Part shown: piece by piece, positions 21,317 through 27,594 of the stretch
Layout: each line of letters starts with the position of its first letter
Position numbering within the stretch: the first letter of the stretch is position 1
Notes under the pieces: model-generated
What the model saw: the letters and a program-made list of their open reading frames with translations, nothing else
Told to the model about the DNA's origin: nothing
The model's database searches: none
Made by a program: the position numbers and the translations under genes
Assembly: GCF_040545335.1 (NCBI RefSeq)
Contig: NZ_JBEPLU010000002.1
Location: forward strand, 1-64,000
Origin: Phenylobacterium koreense
Lineage (GTDB): Bacteria; Pseudomonadota; Alphaproteobacteria; Caulobacterales; Caulobacteraceae
Direction: 5' to 3'
Length of the DNA stretch: 64,000 bases

Positions 21317-21603
21317 GACGTCACCTGTTGGTCTTGGAGGGCTTTGAGGAGGGCGGCTTGATGCCGCTCCAGCACCTCGGCCGCCTCGGCGTAGCAATCC
21401 GCCAGGTATTCGGCCATTTCGCCGAAGTACGGTTTGGTGAAGGCCCGCCGGCAGCTCCGCTCAGCTTTGCGCAGATCCGCAATCCTCACCTTCAGGCTGT
21501 TCGTGACCCATGGCGCGCGGTCGGGGTCGGACGCCCAATCCGGTTTTGCCTTCTCACGGCTGGAGATCAGCTCAGAGAGCCCGCCTTCTATGGGGTGGGT
21601 CAT
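21313..21603 (-). CDS. Hypothetical phage early protein
   Basis: 96 residues from ATG 21603. Mostly charged helices (KVRIADLRKAERSCRRAFTK, EYLADCYAEAAEVLERHQAA). It overlaps both neighbours by 4 nt, so it is read as part of the same polycistronic unit. No family recognised. Confidence 0.6.
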   Translation of the reverse strand: MTHPIEGGLSELISSREKAKPDWASDPDRAPWVTNSLKVRIADLRKAERSCRRAFTKPYFGEMAEYLADCYAEAAEVLERHQAALLKALQDQQVTS

Positions 21604-22007
21604 GCTGCTTCTCCGAAGATGCTCGGCGCGGGAACGGCCGAGCGCCAAGCTGGCGGACACTGCCGCTGGTCCCAGCGGTCGGCCTTCTGCTTAAGCGCCC
21701 AGACCTTCCGCTCGCTGTAGCGGTTGAGACGGTTGTGGTTGCGGGCGAGGTCGGTGCTGTCCACGCTGGCGAAGGGCCAGGGGCAGTCCGGGTTGAGAAG
21801 CTGCATGCCGCGGAGCATGTGAAGCCAGGGCGTGAAGCGACGCCGCGCGCCCAGTTCGTTCCAGACCTCATCCATGCGCTCGATCCAAGCCGGCGACTTC
21901 ACGGCGGCGAACTCGGCCGTAGAGCCGATGCAGACGCGCGGCCACTCATCGACCAGCCGAAGGAGGCGATCTGTCGTGGCTGGTGCCGCCGCGTTTGTAG
22001 AAGGGCA
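21600..22007 (-). pseudogene. 5'-truncated phage gene (C-terminal half only)
   Basis: The frame running left from the HNH stop codon encodes, without an obvious start, RLLRLVDEWPRVCIGSTAEF, then FTPWLHMLRGMQLL and PWPFASVDSTDLARNHNRL. These blocks resemble the C-terminal half of larger phage proteins that have a LHMLRG segment followed by FPFxSxDSTxxARN. The N-terminal half is missing: the frame begins immediately after the HNH TGA. A GTG at 21902 could initiate a 100-residue product, and a 20-residue ORF begins at the HNH stop in another frame. Decay by deletion is the simplest reading. Confidence 0.5.
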
Positions 22008-22454
22008 TCAGGCGCTCGCCTTTCTGCGGACGATCTCGCCGCTCATGGTCTTGCGGATGTCGGTTCGAAAGCCGGGGGACTGGAGTTTGCGGCCGGGGCG
22101 GAAGGTCGAGGGCTTGGGGCCGTTCAGTTCGCGCTTGGCGATGCGGTTCGGCTTGGCCTTGCCGCGGTTGAAGGCCGAGGTTTTGCCCTGGTGGCATCCG
22201 TTCTGCTCGGGTCCGCACAAGGGCTGAAGGTTGGACGGATCATGCGTGCCGCCGTCTGCTCGCTCCTTGATGTGGTCGACTTCCCAGCCCTTCAGCAGAG
22301 GCTCGTCGCAGCCCGCGCAGAGGCCGTCGTAGGCGTCGAACACCGCCTTGCGCTCGGCCTTGGTGAACTTCTTCACCGGCGTCTTGTGCGCCGGGATGCG
22401 GCCGATCTTCTCGCGCAGCTCGGCCAGCTTTTGGGCGATGGGAGCGCGCATCAT
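22008..22454 (-). CDS. HNH endonuclease
   Basis: 148 residues from ATG 22454, overlapping the upstream stop (ATGA). The HNH core is clear: CAGCDEPLLKGWEVDHIKER, then GGTHDPSNLQPLCGPEQNG and CHQGKT, giving Asp-His, Asn and His plus two CxxC-like pairs for structural zinc. Basic N- and C-terminal arms would contact DNA. In intact phages an HNH protein often assists terminase, but here it sits in the recombination region, so it may be a free-standing nuclease. Confidence 0.85.
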   Translation of the reverse strand: MMRAPIAQKLAELREKIGRIPAHKTPVKKFTKAERKAVFDAYDGLCAGCDEPLLKGWEVDHIKERADGGTHDPSNLQPLCGPEQNGCHQGKTSAFNRGKAKPNRIAKRELNGPKPSTFRPGRKLQSPGFRTDIRKTMSGEIVRRKASA

Positions 22455-23113
22455 GCGGATTCCAGCCGGCGAGTGAGCTCGCGGTTGGCGTTCCAAAACT
22501 GGTCGGGGTCATCCGGCGGGATTGGCCCGTAGACGAGCTCTCGCCTCAGAAGGTCGAGCTGCGCTGGCACGAAATGGACGTCCAGAGCGGCGATAGCCCG
22601 CCAGTTTCTCCCTCTCCTGATGCCGTCGATGGCGCCCCTGCTCACGCCCCAAGCTCGAGCGAGAGCCCGGGAGCCCATCTCCGGTAGGAGCGCTTTAATC
22701 GCGGCCACGTCGCTCGGACGGAGACGGCCGTCTTTGCGGACAAGGCAATCTTCCGCGACCGCATTCAGGCAAGCGTCACTGCGGTTCTCGCTGGCCGCCC
22801 CATACCTAAGATTGTCGAGGTAGTTGTGATGGCCGTCGTCGTCACTATGCAGGACCTGTTTCCCAGCGGGTCGCGGGCCCAGGAAGGCGGCGGCAACCAA
22901 CTCGTGCACCCGAATAGACCGCCCTCCGATGGTGACGGAGAAATAGCGAGCATCGCGAGTTTGCAGCTTCAGGAGCCGCCCCGTTGCCCGGTAGGAGCGT
23001 CCATCGGATCTGATGATCACGCGATCCAAGCTGCGGACACGGCCGAGGTCGCTGACCTCATACTTGCCCTCTTGGCCGACTACCGGCCGCCATTGTTCGG
23101 GGTGCGGGGTCAT
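22451..23113 (-). CDS. NUMOD4/HNH homing-endonuclease-like protein
   Basis: 220 residues. The N-terminus has a NUMOD4 module (WRPVVGQEGKYEVSDLGRVR), followed by an HNH_3-type domain: SIRVHELVAAAFLGPRPAGK, then VLHSDDDGHHNYLDNLRYG, and the asparagine-containing AASENRSDA. The middle (LRPSDVAAIKALLPEMGSRA, then WGVSRGAIDGIRRGRNW) is a helix-turn-helix for site recognition. Such nucleases are mobile within phages. It overlaps both neighbours by 4 nt, so it appears fully incorporated in the operon. Confidence 0.85.
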   Translation of the reverse strand: MTPHPEQWRPVVGQEGKYEVSDLGRVRSLDRVIIRSDGRSYRATGRLLKLQTRDARYFSVTIGGRSIRVHELVAAAFLGPRPAGKQVLHSDDDGHHNYLDNLRYGAASENRSDACLNAVAEDCLVRKDGRLRPSDVAAIKALLPEMGSRALARAWGVSRGAIDGIRRGRNWRAIAALDVHFVPAQLDLLRRELVYGPIPPDDPDQFWNANRELTRRLESA

Positions 23114-24120
23114 TGTCCGCTCGCCTCCCGCTCGGCGTCCTCAAGCTCGGCGTAGCGAGCGTTGAAGGCGTTCTCCATTTCCGGCAGTCGCTCCGGATCC
23201 TTGGCGTCGACGTCGGCGCGCAGCCTCTCGGCGGCGCTCCAGATCGCCTTGGCCTTGGTCGTGTTGGGCGCTGCGGCCAGCCGGCCTTTGAAGTCGTCGA
23301 TGCGCTCAGAGATGGTCTTATCGCCCGAGTGGGGCTGCGTGGCGGCCTGGTCGGTCTGCCGGTCACCCGGGAAGTCGTCTTCGCCGACTTGCGCCGTCGT
23401 CTCCTCAACCTCGGCGTCGATTACTTCGCCGGTGCTGGGATCGTGGTCGGCCTGGGCTGCGCCGGTTTCCCGCGCGACGTGGTCAGGATCAAAGCCCGTC
23501 GAGGCCGCGCTTCTGGCCTCCAACTTGGCGAGCATGCCCGTCCCGACCGGCGCGGCGCGCACCTCGCGGACGTGGCCGTAGTCCTGAACCTCTTCAGCAA
23601 CCTGCATGCCGCGGAGCACGTCGGCGGCGCCGTCGCGCGCAGCGAAGGCTCGGGCCCGCATCTGCAGCATGCGCTTCTGGTACTGCTGCCAGGGCCCTTG
23701 CTTCCCCAGCAGGCCGGCCTTCTTGGCGTCTGCCACAGAGAACGTGCGCTCGATCTCCTCACCGTCGGGGCGGGTGATCCGGCAGAAGGCCTTGGTGGGT
23801 TCGTCGTCGTTGTCGAACCGCTCCTTGATCTTGAAGCCGCGCGACCACAGCAGCGCCGGCAGCGCGTCGCCCCAGATGTTGGGCTTGCCATTGATCACGG
23901 CGAAGGACTGGATGGATTGGAAGGGCGCGAAGCCGAGCTCGGCGCCCGCCATGATGGCGACCAGCACCTGTTCCGGCTTTTCCACGCCCTTCGGCGCCAA
24001 GCCAGACAGGGCGATGGCATTGGCGACCCGGAAGGCCTCGTCCATGGACTGGGGAATGAGCGCGCCGACCTGGCCGCCAGCGGCGATAGGCGGGCGAGGG
24101 GCGGGGACGTTGGCGTTCAT
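23110..24120 (-). CDS. recT: RecT-family single-strand annealing protein
   Basis: 336 residues. The RecT domain occupies the first 190 residues: QVLVAIMAGAELGFAPFQSI, SFAVINGKPNIWGDALPALL, GPWQQYQKRMLQMRARAFA, and DGAADVLRGMQVAEEV. RecT anneals complementary ssDNA made by a partner exonuclease. The second half is acidic and low-complexity, with no domain seen. The neighbouring RecE/YqaJ-like nuclease gene overlaps it by 4 nt, giving a complete phage recombination module. Confidence 0.92.
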   Translation of the reverse strand: MNANVPAPRPPIAAGGQVGALIPQSMDEAFRVANAIALSGLAPKGVEKPEQVLVAIMAGAELGFAPFQSIQSFAVINGKPNIWGDALPALLWSRGFKIKERFDNDDEPTKAFCRITRPDGEEIERTFSVADAKKAGLLGKQGPWQQYQKRMLQMRARAFAARDGAADVLRGMQVAEEVQDYGHVREVRAAPVGTGMLAKLEARSAASTGFDPDHVARETGAAQADHDPSTGEVIDAEVEETTAQVGEDDFPGDRQTDQAATQPHSGDKTISERIDDFKGRLAAAPNTTKAKAIWSAAERLRADVDAKDPERLPEMENAFNARYAELEDAEREASGQ

Positions 24121-25088
24121 GCTGCGGCGAGCTCCTGTTCAAGGCGGGCGCGATGGTCTGAGGCGCGAAGGCGACTCCACTCGGAGCGCCGGATGGTGAC
24201 GGCGTCGCCGCGGCGGCCGGCAGGTCCAGGCCAGCGGCCGGTCTCCAGGCAGCGGGCGAAGAGGCGGACAGCCACGCGGTTGTCTTGCGCGGCCTCCTGC
24301 AGGTCGTCGGGGTCGAGTTCGATCACGTTGGTGGCGTGGGGCGGCTTCTTGGCTGCGAAGGTGAAGCCGAAGGCCTCGAACCGCGTGCCCGCCGCCTGCT
24401 CCAGGCAGGTCGAGGCGAGGTCCGCCTGCATGTCGTAGCGACGGTCCTCGAGCGTCCGGCGGATCTTATCGTCGGAGACGTCCAGCGTTGTCTTGAAGTC
24501 GTTGAAGATCAGGGAGTCGGTCGGGATCACGTCGGGCCGAGACTTGAGGTAGACGCCCGTCTCCTCGTCGCGCGCGATGATGGTGTGTTCGATGAGGCCC
24601 TGGAGCGCGCCGGCCCGCACCATGGCGGTGTTGGCTAGGCCGCTGTCCTCAAGTCCTTTCTGCCAGGGGAGCACGCCCGCCATGCCTTGAATGCTCTCGA
24701 CCTGGCCGGGCGTCAGGACGGTGAGGCCAGCATCGGCCATCATCTCCAGCCATTCGATGCAGTCGGTCCGGTTGCCGTTCCAGGCCTTGCCGTTCAGCGT
24801 CTCCGGGCGCTTCACGAAATACCGGCTGAATGCTTCTTCGCCGAGAACGAGGTGGTGGGCCGCGCGACCCAGGATGAAGGCCTCCTTCTCCGGTTCCTCG
24901 ATCCGGCTGGGGTTCAGGGGGCTGTAGATCCAATAGGCCATCGGGCTATCGGCGAAGATCGTCCGCAGACCTGACGAGCTGATGGACGGACCAGCGCAGA
25001 GGTCGGCGCCGTGATAGGCCTCGATGCCGACGCCGCGGTAGACGCCCGGCTTGGAGATGGGCTTGCCGTCCCAGGTGATCACGTCCAT
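24117..25088 (-). CDS. RecE/YqaJ-like PD-(D/E)XK exonuclease
   Basis: 323 residues. Motifs of the phage exodeoxyribonuclase (DUF3799) group are visible: ISSSGLRTIFADSPMAYWIY, AFILGRAAHHLVLGE, and the catalytic core VYLKSRPDVIP, then LIFNDFKTT, giving Asp and Asp-x-Lys. Tyr and Gln of YDMQADLA belong to motif IV. It would resect 5' strands to give substrate for the adjacent RecT. The gene sits between RecT and a broken accessory gene. Confidence 0.9.
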   Translation of the reverse strand: MDVITWDGKPISKPGVYRGVGIEAYHGADLCAGPSISSSGLRTIFADSPMAYWIYSPLNPSRIEEPEKEAFILGRAAHHLVLGEEAFSRYFVKRPETLNGKAWNGNRTDCIEWLEMMADAGLTVLTPGQVESIQGMAGVLPWQKGLEDSGLANTAMVRAGALQGLIEHTIIARDEETGVYLKSRPDVIPTDSLIFNDFKTTLDVSDDKIRRTLEDRRYDMQADLASTCLEQAAGTRFEAFGFTFAAKKPPHATNVIELDPDDLQEAAQDNRVAVRLFARCLETGRWPGPAGRRGDAVTIRRSEWSRLRASDHRARLEQELAAA

Positions 25089-25099
25089 CGGCCCGCTCC

Positions 25100-25377
25100 T
25101 CAGAACTGGATGGAGACGGCCGGGACTTCCCCGGCGGCGATGGCGAGAACGATGGCCCTGGCGGCAGTTTCGCCCACGCCGTGGCCCATGATCGCCTGCT
25201 TGGCGGCGGCCATGACCTTGCCGCGGTGCTCGCGGTCAGCGGCGCGTTTCTCGTCGGCCTTGCGCTTAGCCTCCGCCTCGCGGTCGGCAGCGGCCTTCTC
25301 AGCGGCGATCCGGTCGGCTTCGGCCTTGCGCGCCGCCTCGGCCTCGTCGGCTCAATGGCTTTGGCGTGGGCGTTCAT
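25100..25377 (-). pseudogene. Frameshifted accessory gene of the RecE/RecT module
   Basis: From ATG 25377 the frame reads MNAHAKAIEP and then becomes arginine-rich nonsense. One base out of frame, from about 25350 to the TGA at 25100-25102, it reads a convincing protein: an Ala/Glu/Lys coiled coil (DEAEAARKAEADRIAAEKAA), then KVMAAAKQAIMGHGVGETAA and the end IAAGEVPAVSIQF. That C-terminus is typical of small proteins beside phage RecE/RecT genes. A single missing base near the IEP codons restores the frame. It is either a true mutation or a sequencing error. The second frame has no start of its own before the coiled coil. Confidence 0.65.
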
Positions 25378-25385
25378 GGCGGCTC

Positions 25386-25928
25386 CTAAAAGGGGATGTG
25401 GTCGTCGAACTCGTCGCGTCCCGTGCGCACCGGCCGCGCGCGCAGCACGGCTTGGAATGCGGCGTTCAGGGCGGTGAGCTTGTCGCGGCTGGGGAGGTGC
25501 GAGCGCTCGTAGCTCTCGCGGCCAGACTGAGCTCCAGCGAAGCCGTCGAACCAGCACTGGCAGTCCGCGACGATGGCCTGGAAGTCCTCGGCGTTGTCCG
25601 CGAAGGGCTGGAGTCGATCGAGGGCGATGCGCAGCTCGTGGGCCTCGTCACGGGCGCGGTCGGCCCGGGCGTCGGCGTTAACGACGTCCGCATGGGCTTC
25701 CTCGCGGCCCGCAGTCAGGCCGATCGACACAGCTGACGCGTAGGCGACTGAACCGGCGTTGGTCACAGGCGCCATGACGAAGAAGCGATGGCCGCGGTTC
25801 GCGCGCTTGAGGCGCTCCGCCTCGGCGAGCGCAGCAGCAAAGGTGTCGTGCACGTAGCTCGGCATCCCGCGTTCGGGACACCAGACCATGAAGCCGACGG
25901 CGCTCGTTGCTTGGTGGTTGAGGCTCAA
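25386..25928 (-). CDS. Phage early protein ending in an SSB-like acidic tail
   Basis: 180 residues from TTG 25928, chosen because GGGGAGGCGG lies just upstream and the TTGA overlaps the previous stop; the next ATG (25877) would cut into the conserved-looking start. The N-terminal part (GFMVWCPERGMPSYVHDTFA, then AEAERLKRANRGHRFFVMAP) is a small alpha/beta unit found in other phage hypotheticals, followed by a helical region. The C-terminus DEFDDHIPF closely matches the host SSB tail DLDDEIPF, although no OB fold is visible. It may recruit SSB-binding host proteins. Confidence 0.7.
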   Translation of the reverse strand: MSLNHQATSAVGFMVWCPERGMPSYVHDTFAAALAEAERLKRANRGHRFFVMAPVTNAGSVAYASAVSIGLTAGREEAHADVVNADARADRARDEAHELRIALDRLQPFADNAEDFQAIVADCQCWFDGFAGAQSGRESYERSHLPSRDKLTALNAAFQAVLRARPVRTGRDEFDDHIPF

Positions 25929-26122
25929 TGCACCGCCTCCCCACGAATGTCCGCGGCCACGCGCTCGGCATAGGCCTCTCGCTTGCGCAGGCTTGATGCC
26001 TGGATGATCGCGTGCGTGTGGGCACCGACCATGGCCGAGTACCGGTCCAGTGGATCGGCGGAGGCCATGCCGCGCTCCAGTAGGGCGGCGATCGCTTCCA
26101 GCGCTTGGAGGGGCGTCATCAT
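25925..26122 (-). CDS. Small hypothetical phage protein
   Basis: 65 residues from ATG 26122, overlapping the upstream stop by 4 nt. Predicted all-helical (TPLQALEAIAALLERGMASA, then SSLRKREAYAERVAADIRGE). No family recognised. Its 3' end encodes the ribosome site and TTG start of the next gene. Confidence 0.6.
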   Translation of the reverse strand: MMTPLQALEAIAALLERGMASADPLDRYSAMVGAHTHAIIQASSLRKREAYAERVAADIRGEAVH

Positions 26123-26403
26123 TGCGCGCGGCCTCCGATCGCCTCGATCGCCTGCGCCTTGACCTCGGCGTCCTCGGCCACACGGCGGGCGAGATCGCGG
26201 ATGCCGGCCGGGTAGGCGTCACCGCCTTCGCCGATCTCCGCGGCCAGACGCTCGACGCGCTTCATGGCGTCCAGCAGCTCCTCGACGTGCTCGCGGGCGA
26301 GAACCTTCGCCTGGGCCTGGAGTTGGCGGACCCGTTCAGAGACAGTGCTGGCGTTGGCCGTGGATTGGACGACGGCCAGGCGGGGTGCATTGGGGCGAGC
26401 CAT
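26119..26403 (-). CDS. Hypothetical coiled-coil phage protein
   Basis: 94 residues from ATG 26403 (TGATG overlap with the preceding gene). The body is one long charged helix with heptad-like spacing (VSERVRQLQAQAKVLAREHV, EELLDAMKRVERLAAEIGEG). Probably oligomeric. Family not recognised. Confidence 0.6.
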   Translation of the reverse strand: MARPNAPRLAVVQSTANASTVSERVRQLQAQAKVLAREHVEELLDAMKRVERLAAEIGEGGDAYPAGIRDLARRVAEDAEVKAQAIEAIGGRAQ

Positions 26404-26819
26404 CAACCCGCACCCCCAGCAGCCCGGCGGCCGCCTCCGCGGGAGGACCGGCCACCGTCGGCGCCGGCGCGAGCCGCGAGGTCACGGTCCTTGGCGAACG
26501 AGCGCTTTTCAGGCGGGACGGAACCGCCGCCCTTGCGCGCGATCTCGCGGCGACGTTCGGGCGTCATGCAGGCGAACCCGCGCCGTTGCTTGGTGCTCTC
26601 CATCGGAGCCTCCGGATTGTCGGTGAAAGAGACCTTGGCCGCCGCAATGATCTGCTCGACGCACGTCCTCGCGACATCGAGTTCGGTCGGCGAGGCCAGG
26701 GGATTGAGGGTGGTGGCGAGGTGTCGGCTGAGCGACTCCATCGCCATGCTCGCAGTGAGCTTCGCGCCGGAATGGTGGAGCACGTGGCCGTAGCCGGCGG
26801 TGTAGTAGGCGCCGGTCAT
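26403..26819 (-). CDS. Hypothetical phage protein with KGG-like repeat
   Basis: 138 residues. The N-terminal 80 residues are helical (TASMAMESLSRHLATTLNPL, then ELDVARTCVEQIIAAAKVSF). The C-terminal part contains MTPERRREIARKGGGSVPPE, which resembles the short stress-induced KGG repeat (xxPEKRREIAxKGG), and ends in a Gly/Arg/Ala-rich tail, possibly nucleic-acid binding. Overlaps both neighbours. Confidence 0.6.
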   Translation of the reverse strand: MTGAYYTAGYGHVLHHSGAKLTASMAMESLSRHLATTLNPLASPTELDVARTCVEQIIAAAKVSFTDNPEAPMESTKQRRGFACMTPERRREIARKGGGSVPPEKRSFAKDRDLAARAGADGGRSSRGGGRRAAGGAG

Positions 26820-26953
26820 GGCAGCTCACCGATGCCGAGGGCTGAGGAGCCGAGCGCCAGCAACTGCACGACTTGGTAAAGTCCCGCCGCGATGATGATC
26901 AGCGTGACGCCTTCATAGGCGGCGCGGGCGAGGGGGGAGGGCCTACCACGCAT
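26816..26953 (-). CDS. Small single-pass membrane protein
   Basis: 45 residues from ATG 26953. After a basic start (MRGRPSPLARAAYEG) comes one hydrophobic stretch (VTLIIIAAGLYQVVQLLALG) long enough to span the membrane. It overlaps the next gene by 4 nt and the previous one by 11 nt. Function unknown; small early membrane proteins in phages often modify host physiology. Confidence 0.5.
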   Translation of the reverse strand: MRGRPSPLARAAYEGVTLIIIAAGLYQVVQLLALGSSALGIGELP

Positions 26954-27122
26954 CTCTGGGGTCCTCAGAACTGGCGCGGACAATGGCTTCTTCGGCGCAG
27001 TCTTCGCAGTACAGCTCGCCTGTGACCTCGAAGGCCTCGACGTTGACCGATCCGAAGTCATCGCCCGTGCAGCCGCATCCGGCGCAAACCGAGAGCGAGT
27101 GGAAGGCGTATTGGCCCACCAT
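26943..27122 (-). CDS. Small zinc-ribbon-like phage protein
   Basis: 59 residues from ATG 27122. Two Cys pairs, SVCAGCGCTGDD and LYCEDCAEEAI, spaced 24 residues apart suggest a zinc ribbon. The start region belongs to a 22-bp repeat that also begins the next upstream gene (see 27119-27140). Confidence 0.6.
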   Translation of the reverse strand: MVGQYAFHSLSVCAGCGCTGDDFGSVNVEAFEVTGELYCEDCAEEAIVRASSEDPRDAW

Positions 27123-27140
27123 CACCGATCCCCCGACGAG
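27119..27140. repeat. 22-bp repeat, copy 1 (RBS plus start codon)
   Basis: The same 22 bases occur at 27508-27529. On the minus strand they read CTCGTCGGGGGATCGG followed by TGATGG, so each copy holds a Shine-Dalgarno sequence, the stop (TGA) of one gene and the ATG of the next. Confidence 0.85.
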
Positions 27141-27511
27141 GCGAGACAGACCTTGCCGGCGTCGTTCAGGAAGACGCGGAGGGGTGGGAAGGTCGGAACG
27201 TGGCCGTGCTGACGCACCCGCCAGAAGCTGCGGCCTGCGCTCGGTGGATACCTCATGCTTGCGGCGTAGGCGGGCGCGCGCGCCTCGCAATCCCGCAGGA
27301 TCATCGCGAGGGCTTCGGGGGCGAGGTCGGAGAAGCCGGGAGCGCGGTACGGATCGACCGTATCGAGCCATTGCCCGACTAGATCGACGCCCCGCAGCAG
27401 CGCCTGCACGTAGCCTTGCTCGAATGGCGATAGGTCTTCCCAGCGGACCTTGTAGATCGACTTCGCGCCAGGCGGTTGCCAGACGTAGCCCGACGTATCG
27501 AAGTCAGCCAT
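27122..27511 (-). CDS. Hypothetical phage early protein
   Basis: 129 residues from ATG 27511. The N-terminus MADFDTSGYVWQPPGAKSIY is followed by WEDLSPFEQGYVQALLRGVD and an RFVR-like region (SFWRVRQHGHVPTFPPLRVF), ending CLASSGDR. The helix FEQGYVxALL is typical of small phage hypotheticals of unknown role. The C-terminal SSGDR is encoded by the 22-bp repeat, as in the remnant upstream. Confidence 0.65.
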   Translation of the reverse strand: MADFDTSGYVWQPPGAKSIYKVRWEDLSPFEQGYVQALLRGVDLVGQWLDTVDPYRAPGFSDLAPEALAMILRDCEARAPAYAASMRYPPSAGRSFWRVRQHGHVPTFPPLRVFLNDAGKVCLASSGDR

Positions 27512-27529
27512 CACCGATCCCCCGACGAG
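27508..27529. repeat. 22-bp repeat, copy 2 (RBS plus start codon)
   Basis: Identical to 27119-27140. It contains the end of the 27511-27594 remnant (SSGDR and TGA) and the ATG of the 129-residue protein. The spacing between copies (389 bp) equals one gene cassette. Confidence 0.85.
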
Positions 27530-27594
27530 AGGGAGGCGAGAGCGTCAGCCAAGATCGCGAGCGAGCTGTCTTCCATCGCGATCAGGTCGCGCAT
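27511..27594 (-). pseudogene. 3' remnant of the next early-operon gene at the deletion junction
   Basis: The minus frame ending in TGA at 27511-27513 reads MRDLIAMEDSSLAILADALA, then SLSSGDR. It has the same overlap arrangement and C-terminus as the downstream gene, so the early operon clearly continued further upstream. Beyond about 27594 the plus-strand tape-measure frame takes over. The product is probably truncated; a 27-residue peptide from the ATG is possible. Confidence 0.45.

Noticed and set aside
26983..27594. In-frame upstream extension of the tape-measure ORF
   Set aside because: This part reads antisense through three convincing early genes and is Arg/Ser-rich. The tape-measure resemblance begins only near 27595.
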